Of a stretch of DNA of 64,000 bases, positions 42,848-53,855 are shown one piece after another. How positions within the stretch are numbered: the stretch's first letter is position 1; each line of letters opens with the position of its first letter. The notes under the pieces are model-generated. The model saw nothing but the letters and a program-made list of their open reading frames with translations. It was not told the origin of the DNA and did no database searches. The DNA is from Sphingobacteriales bacterium (GTDB lineage: Bacteria; Bacteroidota; Bacteroidia; Chitinophagales; Chitinophagaceae): the NCBI GenBank assembly GCA_003963365.1, contig RXJG01000001.1, forward strand, positions 62,001 to 126,000, written 5' to 3'. The translations under genes were made by a program, and so were the position numbers.

Positions 42848-43783
42848 CTAATAATTGATCTCCACCACTTTCTTATTTTGCAGCTTTTGCATGGGTGCGG
42901 GAACAATGTTGATGATTTCTTCTTTCAATGTTTTGATGAGTTTGGTTTTAATATGATCCCGGTGCGTAACAATGCTCACTTCTCTTGCAGGGCTGGGTTG
43001 TTTCAATCGCTTCACCAGTTTTAATTGTGCTTTGGTAAACTCCATCACTGCCAGTTCGGGCAAGATGGTGATGCCATCGCTTTTATCCACCATGCGTTTG
43101 AGGGTTTCAATATTTCCCGTTTCATATTTAAAATGAAAATCACTGGCTTTTCTTAATTCACATAAATTTAATATCTGCGAACGGAAACAATGTCCTTCTT
43201 CTAATAACCAAAGCTGGTTGGGATCAATCTCATTCGCTAATACATATTTTTTAGTGGACAAAGCATTCTTCTTCGATACATACACAAACAACTCTTCATA
43301 AAATAATACTTCTTCTTTAATAGAAGCATCATTGAGTGGTGTTACCACAATGGCACAGTCCAGCCGGTTGTTTTTTAATTCATGTATCACTTCTTCAGTA
43401 ATGGATTCTTTAATGATGAGGTTGAGCAACGGATATTTTTCCCGCATGATCTTATATAATGGTGGCAATACATAAGGCGCCAGGGTGGGGATGATGCCGA
43501 TCCGCAAATCACCACTCAGTGTATCTTTCTGATCCCTGATGAGCTGTTTGATCATAGTTGACTCCCGCAACGTAACTCTTGCCTGTGCAATGATGTTAGC
43601 ACCAATTTCGGTGGGTATAACCGGTTGCTTGGTACGGTCAAAAATCTTTACGCCCAGTTCTTCTTCCAGCTTTTGTATCTGCATACTTAAGGTGGGCTGG
43701 GTAACAAAACATTTCTCTGCCGCAATGGCAAAATGCCGGTGCGTATCAAGGGCAACAATGTATTCAAGCTGTATTAAAGTCAT
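42848..43783 (-). CDS. oxyR: Hydrogen-peroxide-sensing LysR-type regulator
   Basis: 311 residues. The N-terminal HTH (ALDTHRHFAIAAEKCFVTQP, TLSMQIQKLE) is canonical. The redox cysteines fall at C199 and C208 (EEGHCFRSQILNLCELR), the same positions as in E. coli OxyR. A disulfide between them switches the protein on. It is divergent from katG with a 115-base shared promoter region, the classical arrangement for OxyR control. Confidence 0.95.
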   Translation of the reverse strand: MTLIQLEYIVALDTHRHFAIAAEKCFVTQPTLSMQIQKLEEELGVKIFDRTKQPVIPTEIGANIIAQARVTLRESTMIKQLIRDQKDTLSGDLRIGIIPTLAPYVLPPLYKIMREKYPLLNLIIKESITEEVIHELKNNRLDCAIVVTPLNDASIKEEVLFYEELFVYVSKKNALSTKKYVLANEIDPNQLWLLEEGHCFRSQILNLCELRKASDFHFKYETGNIETLKRMVDKSDGITILPELAVMEFTKAQLKLVKRLKQPSPAREVSIVTHRDHIKTKLIKTLKEEIINIVPAPMQKLQNKKVVEINY

Positions 43784-46139
<2,356 letters not shown>

Positions 46140-46160
46140 CAATCTATTAATATCAGCCAT

Positions 46161-46190
46161 AAGGCGGTCATGACTGGCCGCCTTTTTTTA
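46161..46190 (+). terminator. katG terminator
   Basis: AAGGCGG (46161-46167) and CCGCCTT (46178-46184) with a further inner pairing, then a run of T. Strong rho-independent signal 22 bases after the katG stop. Confidence 0.85.
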
Positions 46191-46191
46191 T

Positions 46192-46262
46192 TCTATCTCC
46201 ACAGGGTCTTGGCCTTGCCGACCCTGCTGGGAAGGAAGCCCCATGTTGTGCGTTCGTGCTTG
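46192..46262 (-). repeat. GC-hairpin repeat and cassette-boundary-like site
   Basis: CTATCTCCACAGGGTC, then a GGCCTTGCC core and GACCCTG, is one of several related GC hairpins in 46-59 kb. It is followed by GCCCCATGTTGTGCG, a boundary string that recurs (with one change) at 48060-48075. Read on the minus strand, CGCACAACATGGGGC follows the gene end as a recombination-site-like element. Confidence 0.5.
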
Positions 46263-46270
46263 TCACTACA

Positions 46271-47146
46271 TTATTCAAGACGGTACTCTTTTTTTAATAA
46301 CTCCAATATACTCCCGGCTTTTGCTTTATATCGTCTTTCTAAAGTGACTATTAAATCCAGCATTGATTGCTCAATCTTAATCTTGTTATAAAGCTGGGCT
46401 GAAAGTCGTGTGTCATGATTGGAAAATAGTTTAATCCCCTGTGGTGGAGAAGCAAATGCTGTGTCAGCAAATTCTGCAGGCATTTTATGGACAATAATAA
46501 ATTGGTCTGCCACATTAATTACACTTTCGCAGGATTTGATGTACCACTCATTATTATACTTTATGACATCATAAGAATTGTCAAGGCTGCCGATAGAGTC
46601 AATCAAAAATGGTTTGCTGATTACATTAAAGCCGCCGGCAGATTTTAATTGAGTAATGGTGCTTTCGTTTCTTAAAAAAATTGGTACCCATGAATAATAA
46701 TAAACGAAGTTTGAATAAAACAAACGTTGTTTTAGTGGCTCGCTGATACTATCGCTATTAATTTTTAAAGTATTAGCCATCTTGTCAAGAAGGAGTAGCT
46801 GTTTGTCAATTATGGAATTGGTATGGATAGTATCTTTGACTAAATCGGCAGCAAGCATTTCTACATAATGCTTTTCTTTTTCCTTGTTTACTGTATGTTC
46901 CCTGAAATTCTCGGCAAAAAAGCCAAGTGTTACGGCAAGAAATATCATTAAAAACTCCAGGAGATACTCTTTCCACTTTTTAGGTTTATGATGCAAGTCA
47001 GGATGGTGATGTATCTCCATATTTTCAGTTTCTTGATTTTGGGTAATAGTTTCTGTGTCGTTAACCGGAATGATTTTCTCTGAAAGATTTTCCGGTTGAG
47101 TGTTTGCCGGATGATCTACATGTTCTTCGTCTGTATTGTCTGCCAT
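46271..47146 (-). CDS. Conserved Bacteroidota membrane protein, unknown function
   Basis: 291 residues. An acidic N-terminus is followed by EIHHHPDLHHKPKKWKEYLL and one transmembrane helix (EFLMIFLAVTLGFFAENF, then REHTVNKEKEKHYVEML), a combination I recognise as a widespread Bacteroidota hypothetical family. The extracytoplasmic part (~110-291) is helical. Function unknown. It is the first gene unit of the minus-strand cassette-like series. Confidence 0.65.
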   Translation of the reverse strand: MADNTDEEHVDHPANTQPENLSEKIIPVNDTETITQNQETENMEIHHHPDLHHKPKKWKEYLLEFLMIFLAVTLGFFAENFREHTVNKEKEKHYVEMLAADLVKDTIHTNSIIDKQLLLLDKMANTLKINSDSISEPLKQRLFYSNFVYYYSWVPIFLRNESTITQLKSAGGFNVISKPFLIDSIGSLDNSYDVIKYNNEWYIKSCESVINVADQFIIVHKMPAEFADTAFASPPQGIKLFSNHDTRLSAQLYNKIKIEQSMLDLIVTLERRYKAKAGSILELLKKEYRLE

Positions 47147-47194
47147 TTATCTAGCTGGTTAAGTTATTAGAGTGTTCAATCGCATGACGCACAA

Positions 47195-47326
47195 CACATA
47201 AATTTATGATATTACATAGTATTTTTCAAGTTACTGCATTGTCAATGATTAAAAAGGGAATATGGGGAAATGCTTTATGCCTTTTCGCTTCATGCGTTTT
47301 TCCATATTGATGGATATCGGTTTAGC
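47195..47326. repeat. Dispersed repeat copy A (partial)
   Basis: Begins with the palindrome CATAAATTTATG and ATATTACATAGTA, followed by the main repeat body (TTCAAGTTACTGCATTGTCA through CTTCATGCGTTTTTCCAT to GGATATCGGTTTAGC). The distal GC hairpin is missing; the body is joined instead to the transposase-associated segment. Confidence 0.75.
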
Positions 47327-47355
47327 CTTAACCTGGAGTAGTTTCTTTAATTACT

Positions 47356-47404
47356 CAGCGTATGGCTTTGCCTACGCTGCACTTCTATGTAGCCTGTGGC
47401 TACA
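47356..47404 (+). repeat. REP-like double hairpin left of the transposase gene
   Basis: Hairpin 1: CAGCGTA - 10 bases - TACGCTG. Hairpin 2: TGTAGCC - 3 bases - GGCTACA. Both recur in inverted orientation on the other side of the transposase gene (48001-48050), forming mirrored ends. Confidence 0.75.
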
Positions 47405-47416
47405 ATAACAAAACAC

Positions 47417-47965
47417 CTACCACATGGCTAATTTAACCAATCCTTTTTTGCCAGCATAATCAACTGCACTGCTGTACAAATAATCAGCCGCATTTTCTAC
47501 TATACCAGCTTCCACAGGGTTATTATGTATATAGTGTAATTTACTTTCACCTATGTTTTTTAAGTATGGATCAATGGCTATGGCATGGTTCTCATGCGTC
47601 CATAATTGATATTCTTTGTTGCGTACATGCTGTTGTGCCGCATGTTTGAACTGAAATAACATCCACACTCTTCTGCTTTCAGGTTCATCCTGTATGCTTT
47701 CTAAAATAGTTTTAGCAGTATGTCTTTTAAAATCCCGTATCGTATCCGATAAAGTTCCATTACGGCTGCTTAAAATACAATGCACATGGTTACTCATAAT
47801 TACCCATGCATGTATCTGTAGTTGTTTATGCTCAATACAATAGTTAAATGCATCTACTACTATATCTCTATATCGTTTTCGGGTAAATATGTCTACCCAT
47901 GCCACTATCTGGAATGTTAGAAAGTATGTGCCATATTGGTCTTTGATTGTGTAGCTGTCTGGCAT
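47417..47965 (-). CDS. REP-associated tyrosine transposase (RAYT, Y1_Tnp)
   Basis: 182 residues. HUH metal site H60-V-H62 in WVIMSNHVHCILSS and catalytic Tyr in SKLHYIHNNPVEAGIV (Y145). RAYTs are single-copy HUH enzymes that act on REP hairpins and are thought to spread them. The mirrored double hairpins on both sides fit this. Whole length for the family, no frameshift. Possibly self-mobilised as a minimal element. Confidence 0.9.
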   Translation of the reverse strand: MPDSYTIKDQYGTYFLTFQIVAWVDIFTRKRYRDIVVDAFNYCIEHKQLQIHAWVIMSNHVHCILSSRNGTLSDTIRDFKRHTAKTILESIQDEPESRRVWMLFQFKHAAQQHVRNKEYQLWTHENHAIAIDPYLKNIGESKLHYIHNNPVEAGIVENAADYLYSSAVDYAGKKGLVKLAMW

Positions 47966-48000
47966 AATGATAAGTTTTGTTATTGGTTGGCATTATCTGT

Positions 48001-48050
48001 TTGTAGCTACAAGCTACAAAAAAGAACGGCGTAGGCAAAGCCATACGCCG
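48001..48050 (-). repeat. REP-like double hairpin right of the transposase gene
   Basis: TTGTAGC - 5 bases - GCTACAA, then CGGCGTA - 10 bases - TACGCCG. The 22-base core of the second hairpin is the reverse complement of the left copy apart from its outermost pair. Confidence 0.75.
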
Positions 48051-48078
48051 AGTTAGGGAAGCCCAATGTTGTGCGTAG

Positions 48079-48603
48079 TTATTTTTGTTTAATCCATATC
48101 AATCTTCTAAAACCATCAGGCAATTGCAAAATCAGTGTATCCCTTTTGACTGCAAAAGTTCTTTGAACAGTAGCGTTCCATGCTGAGGGATTCGAATTTG
48201 AAATACGGTTATGTATAATAACGCTATCGCCTGATATCTTATAGTTTGCAAAGTAAGCCTGGTGTGAAGAGAATTTGCTAATGAGCAGCTTAAGTTCTTC
48301 CATAGAAAGGCTGTCAAGTTTTGACTTTACAAGTCCGGGATTTGTATTATCTCTTTCGCTTAACCAGCTAAAATTCTTATATCCTTCCGGAGCCATCTGA
48401 ACAGCCATATGTCCCCTGCCATCGTACATGATGTAACCTGTTCCGTTTTTCATCCATGAGTCTTCCTGCCATCGGCCCGAAGTATCTTTCTTTTCAACAG
48501 TAACCAGCTTCCATAACCCTGTAAGTTCATTTGGATTGGTTTGGATTGAAATTGTCTTGCATCCATAAATGAGAAACAATATGATGAATACACGTAGTCT
48601 CAT
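48079..48603 (-). CDS. Lipocalin-like lipoprotein
   Basis: 174 residues from MRLRVFIILFLIYGCKTISI (lipoprotein signal; the upstream extension is discarded). The body fits a lipocalin-like calycin domain: ELTGLWKLVTVEKKD, then GTGYIMYDGRGHMAVQMAPE, and GDSVIIHNRISNS. Ligand unknown. A single-gene unit in the cassette-like series; the GCCCAATGTTGTGCG boundary string lies just after its stop. Confidence 0.7.
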   Translation of the reverse strand: MRLRVFIILFLIYGCKTISIQTNPNELTGLWKLVTVEKKDTSGRWQEDSWMKNGTGYIMYDGRGHMAVQMAPEGYKNFSWLSERDNTNPGLVKSKLDSLSMEELKLLISKFSSHQAYFANYKISGDSVIIHNRISNSNPSAWNATVQRTFAVKRDTLILQLPDGFRRLIWIKQK

Positions 48604-48721
48604 GTCCCTGCAGGATTGAATTGCATACAACTCAAAAATATGCGAAAGTTTTCTGTCTTTCAAACCTGCGTTTTTTGAGTAATGATTTAATTATTAAAAA
48701 TGCTATCCCCGCGGGTTTATA

Positions 48722-48890
48722 TTGTTCAAGTTACTGCATTGTCAATGATTAAAAAGGCAATGCCGGGAAATACTTTATGCCTTTTCGCTTCATGCGTTTT
48801 TCCATATTGACGGATATCGGTTTAGCTGGTGAATAAAAGGTTCAGCATTTGTACTTTCACACAGCAGGCTCGGCCGGGCCAGACCCCTTG
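48722..48890. repeat. Dispersed repeat copy B
   Basis: Full body as in copy A, continuing into TTTAGCTGGTGAATAAAAGG and TTCAGCATTTGTACT, then a degraded end hairpin (CAGGCTCGGCCGGGCCAGACC) lacking the closing arm. Confidence 0.8.
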
Positions 48891-48902
48891 TTGTCGTCAG
48901 TC

Positions 48903-49676
48903 TTATTCATCATCATCGTCTCTGTAATCTATCAAGTCAATATGCGGTAAATTGCCTAAGCTATAATTTTTGCTTTTCAATTGTTGAACAACCTGATTTC
49001 GCGGAATTCCAAACTTATCAGAAATATAATGATAGTGCGGCTGTCCACCCTTCCAACTTTCTTTTCCTTTTAAACTATCAAATGTTAAGAAGAAGCAATG
49101 CCATGAATTGTCTTTGTCAAAAAATTTTGCAACAACCACCTTTCTATGTTCAACGGCTTGTTTCAACTGTCCATCCGTTAAAGAGGTTTTTCCAACTTTG
49201 TTTACTTTCCCCTCTTTTATTTCGACAATTCTCGGCATTTGAGTTTTGTCAAGTCCAGAATGGTGATGCTCCGATTTATATTGGCTAAAGGAAAACCCAT
49301 AGTCTGTCCACGCCTTGAAAATAAATGCAATTAACTGATCAGGTGTAATTGAAAGATTTTTTAGAAGTTTAACCTGCTCCTTTTTGGTTTCAACTTTTAA
49401 AAGTAAAATCAAATTGTCGGGAATGTGCGTCGCTTCAATTTCTTTTAATTTCTTAAACCAGTCCTTGATTGCTTCTTTATGTATATACTTTTCAATAAAC
49501 TCTATGGGAATTGGCGGTTTTTTCAAAAGAATAATATCTCTCATCATCGAAACATTTGTTACGATGTAGCTTTCTGCATAATGTTTTGTCGGGTCAACAT
49601 ATTCAAAGTCTGGTGCTTCGAAAATTGTATATGAACCGTTACCGTTGTCATCTGGTATGTTATGTCGCCTTATCAT
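48903..49676 (-). CDS. Hypothetical cassette-type protein
   Basis: 257 residues, no signal peptide or membrane segment. Notable blocks: SEHHHSGLDKTQMPRIVEIK and WKGGQPHYHYISDKFGIPRN, and an acidic end (YRDDDDE). The family is not recognised; the histidines could bind a metal. It is a one-gene unit between repeat copies B and C. Confidence 0.6.
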   Translation of the reverse strand: MIRRHNIPDDNGNGSYTIFEAPDFEYVDPTKHYAESYIVTNVSMMRDIILLKKPPIPIEFIEKYIHKEAIKDWFKKLKEIEATHIPDNLILLLKVETKKEQVKLLKNLSITPDQLIAFIFKAWTDYGFSFSQYKSEHHHSGLDKTQMPRIVEIKEGKVNKVGKTSLTDGQLKQAVEHRKVVVAKFFDKDNSWHCFFLTFDSLKGKESWKGGQPHYHYISDKFGIPRNQVVQQLKSKNYSLGNLPHIDLIDYRDDDDE

Positions 49677-49697
49677 TACTTAGGATGTGTCCGAAAG

Positions 49698-50116
49698 GTT
49701 GCCTACAACACATAAATTTATGATATTACATAGTATTGTTCAAAATTTCTATCTCCGCAGGGTCTGGCCTTGCCGACTCTGCGGCAACAGGGTTATGTTG
49801 TTCAAGTTACTACATTGTCAATGATTAAAAAAGGAATGACGGGAAATGCTTTATGCCTTTTCGCTTCATGCGTTTTTCCATGTTGATGGATATCGATTTA
49901 GCTGGTGAATAAATGGTTCAGCATTTATATTCACACACCGCAGGGTCGGCCGGGCCAGACCCTGCGGGGAAGGAAATGCCCAGTTGAAAATATGTTGTTG
50001 AAGTTAAGATCTAAAGCTGAGCATTGAACCTCGAGCCTGAACCACTGCTGATGCTTGCACATAGCTGATGTTACATTGTCCGGCCCTGCTTTTGCAAATA
50101 CTTTTGTTGTACGCAG
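49698..50116 (-). repeat. Cassette-boundary-like site carrying dispersed repeat copy C
   Basis: Outer ends: GCCTACAACACATAAATTTA on the left and GCAAATACTTTTGTTGTACG on the right, which are partly complementary. The inside is filled by a short GC hairpin (49747-49792) and full repeat copy C (49798-49975, ending in CCGCAGGGTC...GACCCTGCGG). CCGGCCCTGCTTTTGCAAAT near the right end matches the other two boundary sites. Confidence 0.55.
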
Positions 50117-50118
50117 TT

Positions 50119-50898
50119 TTAGAAGTCTTCTTTTATTTGCTCCGAAGAAACAATTTTCGTTTTAAGAATTTTTCTTTGTTCCGAAGTATATAGGTCACTC
50201 ATTGCATCTAAGGCGTCACTTAGTGCTACCATTTCAGTTTCTTTATTGACTATTAAATATTTAATGTCTGAATATTGAAATTTTAAAGCAAAACTAGCAG
50301 CAATGACGTCATTAGCACTTGCTCTTTTTATGTCATTTAAAAATTCTTCCTTTTCTAGTCTGTACTGAATTTCGGTAGAGTTTAAAAAAGGAACATATCT
50401 CCATTCTCTCTCATCGTAAAACCGTTTATCAACGTACTTATTTATTCTCCACATTTGTCCTGAATATGGCTTAAAAAATGCTGACAATTCAAATAAAGCT
50501 ACAAGTGGATTTTTTTCCATCGGTAGTTTATAGAAATCTGTTTCATTTTTAAATAATTTAAAAATCAAACTTCCCACTTGTCTAATATATTTTACCTGAG
50601 TCGAACTATCGTGTATATAACTTATTGGCGTCAATCCATTTTTCTGTCCCCACTCCTTGGATAATCCTATTCCATAGGAACCATAAAACTCAAGATGGGT
50701 GTCAATTTTAGAAAGTGGTAAGTCACAAAAACTGGTCATTGGAATAGCAACTTCAACTTTATCGGATTTGCCTATAAAAAACGCTGGTCCAAACTCTTCT
50801 AAACAGAATCTGGGTGCAAATCCCCCTTTGATTATTTTAATAATGTTGTCTGCTGAATTAGTAAAATGAAATAGAGTGTTAGATGAAATAGTCGACAT
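50119..50898 (-). CDS. AbiGi-like abortive infection protein
   Basis: 259 residues. The block pattern SSNTLFHFTNSADNIIKIIK, GGFAPRFCLEEF, then IPMTSFCDLPLSKIDTHLEF and YGIGLSKEWGQKNGLTPISY is that of AbiGi, the antitoxin-side component of the two-gene AbiG phage-defence system. The partner AbiGii (nucleotidyltransferase toxin) is not next to it or elsewhere in the window. So this is an orphan, or it acts alone. Flanked by boundary sites on both sides. Confidence 0.72.
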   Translation of the reverse strand: MSTISSNTLFHFTNSADNIIKIIKGGFAPRFCLEEFGPAFFIGKSDKVEVAIPMTSFCDLPLSKIDTHLEFYGSYGIGLSKEWGQKNGLTPISYIHDSSTQVKYIRQVGSLIFKLFKNETDFYKLPMEKNPLVALFELSAFFKPYSGQMWRINKYVDKRFYDEREWRYVPFLNSTEIQYRLEKEEFLNDIKRASANDVIAASFALKFQYSDIKYLIVNKETEMVALSDALDAMSDLYTSEQRKILKTKIVSSEQIKEDF

Positions 50899-50913
50899 AG
50901 TCTGAGGTTTTGA

Positions 50914-51088
50914 TAAATTGCGTACAACACATAAATTTATGATATTACATAGTATTGTTCAAAATTTCAGACTTTTCTATCTCCGCAGGGTCGGCCGGGC
51001 CAGACCCTGCAGGGAAGGAGTAGCCCACAGCTGATATTTTCATTGTCAAGCCCTACTTGCAGCAATACTTTTGTTGTGTATTCGTGCC
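50914..51088 (-). repeat. Cassette-boundary-like site with GC hairpin
   Basis: Left end TTGCGTACAACACATAAATT, right end GCAATACTTTTGTTGTGTAT. Inside are CATAAATTTATG, CCGCAGGGTCGGCCGGGCCA and a closing GACCCTGC arm, and AAGCCCTACTTGCAGCAATA near the right. Ends are complementary over ACAACA/TGTTGT. Confidence 0.55.
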
Positions 51089-51094
51089 TCTGTT

Positions 51095-51796
51095 TTAAGC
51101 TCTGAAAGATTTTATTAGGTCTTGAGTACACAATTTTATAAACTCTTCCAAAGTGTTCACCGACACGGTTTCTTTCAGAACAACCTGTTGATTTGCTCTT
51201 TTGCCTGAAAAACTGAAAGCTCCAATTTCGCATCCTGTCGGGCAAGGCTGGTAATTATATTTGTATGAGCCTGCAATCTCGTTATTCTTAACCATGATAA
51301 TTCTAAATTCTACAGACGCTCCATACTTCTTGTAATCTACATTTCCTATTTGCTCTGTCTGCTTCTTCTTTCCAACAAGCGTCACTTTGTTTGTTGTATA
51401 GACAACAGCAGGGTCGATGTTTACTACTTCTAAAATCACATCAGTATTAGTCAGTTCTTTGATTTTTGAATAATCAGTCGTTTGGGATTTACTTAAAAGT
51501 TCATTGAATAGTCCTCTATCTCTAACACTAAAGCCTTGTCGTAAAAGTTCCTTTTCGATTGCGTTATAAAGAACGTTGTTGTCTTTACTATTACTTGTGT
51601 TACTGGTCGCCTTGTCGTTGTTATTTGGTACTCGTAAAACAATGTTTGGTGTCTTGTTGGTTTTAAAGAACTCCTTTAAATTATTATTAGCATAAACTTC
51701 ATCTGGTGACTTTGGGAACTTAATAATTTTTGTAGAGGATGAGCAACTTGTCAAAATGGTTAAAGCAAGTGTTGCAATGCAGAAGGTTTGTCTCAT
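51095..51796 (-). CDS. Putative lipoprotein, unknown function
   Basis: 233 residues. Lipoprotein signal (LALTILTSCSSST). The C-terminal ~130 residues (NVLYNAIEKELLRQGFSVRD, RGLFNELLSKSQ, NTDVILEVVNIDPAVV) have the alpha/beta rhythm of CsgG-like outer-membrane lipoproteins, a weak similarity. Two cysteines in CPTGCE. A one-gene unit in the series. Confidence 0.6.
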   Translation of the reverse strand: MRQTFCIATLALTILTSCSSSTKIIKFPKSPDEVYANNNLKEFFKTNKTPNIVLRVPNNNDKATSNTSNSKDNNVLYNAIEKELLRQGFSVRDRGLFNELLSKSQTTDYSKIKELTNTDVILEVVNIDPAVVYTTNKVTLVGKKKQTEQIGNVDYKKYGASVEFRIIMVKNNEIAGSYKYNYQPCPTGCEIGAFSFSGKRANQQVVLKETVSVNTLEEFIKLCTQDLIKSFRA

Positions 51797-51850
51797 TAGT
51801 TTTGATTTGGTTATTAAAAAAGCTTTTTATGTTTTAGGGTGTGCCCCAAC

Positions 51851-51957
51851 GGCATGACGCACAACGGTTCGGATATTGTCGAAGGCGAGGATTTTTAGCA
51901 CAAATGTCTAATCGAAGCCGTTCAGCCCCGTTTTTGGCAATACCTTGTTAGCCACTG
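51851..51957 (-). repeat. Cassette-boundary site without inserted repeat
   Basis: This is the cleanest boundary. Read on the plus strand it runs GGCATGACGCACAACGGTTC ... AATCGAAGCCG ... CCCCGTTTTTGGCAATACCT, then TGTTAGCC. Inner arms CGGTTCG and CGAAGCCG pair with one mismatch. The shape (CAAC/GTTAG outer ends, long imperfect hairpin, ~107 bases) resembles an integron attC site. Confidence 0.6.
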
Positions 51958-51986
51958 GCATATTATCTGTCCGAAATCGCTTCAAT

Positions 51987-53138
51987 TTAGTCTTGTTCAA
52001 AATATTGTCCCGAAGTTTGTTTTAGTCCTTTTACTGTGTTTTGAAAGTCCAAAAATGCAGAAGCAAACTGCTCGGAAAATTCAAAATTGCTGAACTCGTA
52101 TTCTTCGTTCATGCCTGTTGCTGTTCTTAAATTTATTTGACCATATCTCACAATAGGAATTTCGTAGTTGCCTTTAAATCTTTTGTCGGGGCTTCCGTTC
52201 TTGTTCACTTTAGCCCATGTCCTATCTATTACTTTTGTGTCACTTGGTATGCTGCCCGTTTCAACAAAACGAACAGGCAAATGAGAAAGTTGAAGTTCGT
52301 TAAATCCAACCAATGCAAAACTTTTCTGCGAAGAATACATTACAATGAAAGTGGGGTAGAAATAAATGTCCGCACCGTTAGCATTTTTAAACCACAAAAC
52401 TTCAAATTTAGATTTAATGTCTTCTATTCCCTTAATCGCAAAACGAACCTCTTTTTTACTTACTGTTGTTGAAGCAGCAGAACGAGTTACCCTTCTGTCT
52501 TCAAATTGAGCACTTGTCACATCCCAGATTTTTTTTGAGTTGCATAGATTTTTAAATGCTGAAATAAGGTTCTCATATTTTGCTTTGATTTCAGGGTCAA
52601 AGTCAATATCAAGTCCCACATAACAGTTTTCAATTTGTTCAGCAAGCTGTTTGATTGCTTCTTGCTGTGCTGCGATGTCGGTTTTAATGCCTGTTGCAAG
52701 AGATTTTTTGACAAGTCCGATGATGAAAATGTATGATGCTATCAGTTTAAGTCGGGAAAATTTTAGTGAAGTTTTGATTTTAAGCCAATCACTTCGTAGT
52801 TCCTTTCGCTGTTCATGAGCCGCAATGATTGCCTCTTTAATTCCCTGCATGTCCTGACTTGTAATCTTTTGAATGTCTGCACTGAAAATGTTGTCCGCTG
52901 GTTCAATTGTTTGAATTGGTTGCGTGTTAAAGTTGTCATTGTGGGTTGAGCCGTCAGATGAAAGTTTTTGTCTGTTGTAAAGTCCAGTCCCAGGAATTCC
53001 TGTGTTTACATAAGTTCCCTTTTTACCAAATGTCATGCTTGCACCTCTTACTCCGATTGAAGTGCTTATTCCACTTTTACTAAAGTTCAAGTGAACTCCG
53101 GGAATAATTTTAATTCGTCTGCGGTAACTCCAAGCCAT
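51987..53138 (-). CDS. DUF4236 domain-containing protein
   Basis: 383 residues. The N-terminus (MAWSYRRRIKIIPGVHLNFS, KSGISTSIGVRGASMTFGKK, GTYVNTGIPGTGLY) is the DUF4236 domain, found on many uncharacterised bacterial proteins. A middle helical region (95-215) and a C-terminal domain of ~160 residues follow, neither recognised. One-gene unit of the series; the boundary palindrome (53187) lies upstream of its start. Confidence 0.8.
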   Translation of the reverse strand: MAWSYRRRIKIIPGVHLNFSKSGISTSIGVRGASMTFGKKGTYVNTGIPGTGLYNRQKLSSDGSTHNDNFNTQPIQTIEPADNIFSADIQKITSQDMQGIKEAIIAAHEQRKELRSDWLKIKTSLKFSRLKLIASYIFIIGLVKKSLATGIKTDIAAQQEAIKQLAEQIENCYVGLDIDFDPEIKAKYENLISAFKNLCNSKKIWDVTSAQFEDRRVTRSAASTTVSKKEVRFAIKGIEDIKSKFEVLWFKNANGADIYFYPTFIVMYSSQKSFALVGFNELQLSHLPVRFVETGSIPSDTKVIDRTWAKVNKNGSPDKRFKGNYEIPIVRYGQINLRTATGMNEEYEFSNFEFSEQFASAFLDFQNTVKGLKQTSGQYFEQD

Positions 53139-53186
53139 AGTTTTATTTTTTTGTCTGTAACACGGTCGTCAATGCTTGCACCTAGC

Positions 53187-53232
53187 ACATAAATTTGTGA
53201 TATTACATAGTCTTGTTCAAAATTTCAGGCTT
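53187..53232. repeat. CATAAATTTATG-type repeat, degenerate copy
   Basis: ACATAAATTTGTGATATTAC, then ATAGTCTTGTTCAAAATTTC, matches the strings at 47195, 49710 and 50929 with few changes. It marks the right end of the typical boundary series. Confidence 0.6.
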
Positions 53233-53369
53233 TGAAAATCAAGCAATTGAAATTATGGGTTTTAAATTGTTATTAGTACAATCCACACAGAGTTTATCCG
53301 ATATTAAACGTTTACAAACGCTTACAAACAGGTCTTAGGGTTGTGTTATCTGCCATATTCCAGGCTGGC

Positions 53370-53855
53370 TCAAGCTAAATTCCTGCTTTTCAGCTGTGCT
53401 AACTGGTCTTCCAGTGTCACTAACAAGGGCATTAGTGCTGCTAACGGGCTTGTTAGCGCTGCTTTTTCGTCAAAAAGCGTCACTAACGGGTCGGGTAGTG
53501 CTGCTAACGAGCCTTTCAGTATTGCTAACGGGCTCGTTAGCACTGCTTTTTCATCAAAAAGCGTCACTAACGGGTCGGGTAGTGACGCTAACGAGCCTTC
53601 TAGTGCTGCTAACGGGCTCATTAGCGCTGCTTTTTCATCAAAAAGCGTCACTAGTTGATCAACTAGCGCAACTAAATGGTCATCCAACAGCGCTAAACGG
53701 TCATCCAACAGCACTAAACGATCATCCAACACAACTAAATGGTCATCCAACAGCACTAAACGATCATCCAACACAGCTAAATGGTCATCCAACAGTGCTA
53801 AACGATCATCCAACACAACTAAATGGTCATCCAACAGCGCTAAACAATCATCCAA
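53370..53855 (-). CDS. Heptad-repeat (21-base minisatellite) protein, uncertain
   Basis: 161 residues made of leucine heptads: LDDHLVV/LDDRLAL type units near the N-terminus, then LVTLFDE, KAALTSP, LAALPDP type units, in one unbroken phase over about 23 heptads. It would be a coiled-coil-like rod, though prolines in the later units argue against a continuous helix. No ATG precedes it; TTG is the only start before a stop. Two plus-strand frames (53341-53658 and 53396-53905) are also open because the DNA is built from 21-base units, so the coding strand is not certain. Confidence 0.35.
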   Translation of the reverse strand: MDDCLALLDDHLVVLDDRLALLDDHLAVLDDRLVLLDDHLVVLDDRLVLLDDRLALLDDHLVALVDQLVTLFDEKAALMSPLAALEGSLASLPDPLVTLFDEKAVLTSPLAILKGSLAALPDPLVTLFDEKAALTSPLAALMPLLVTLEDQLAQLKSRNLA

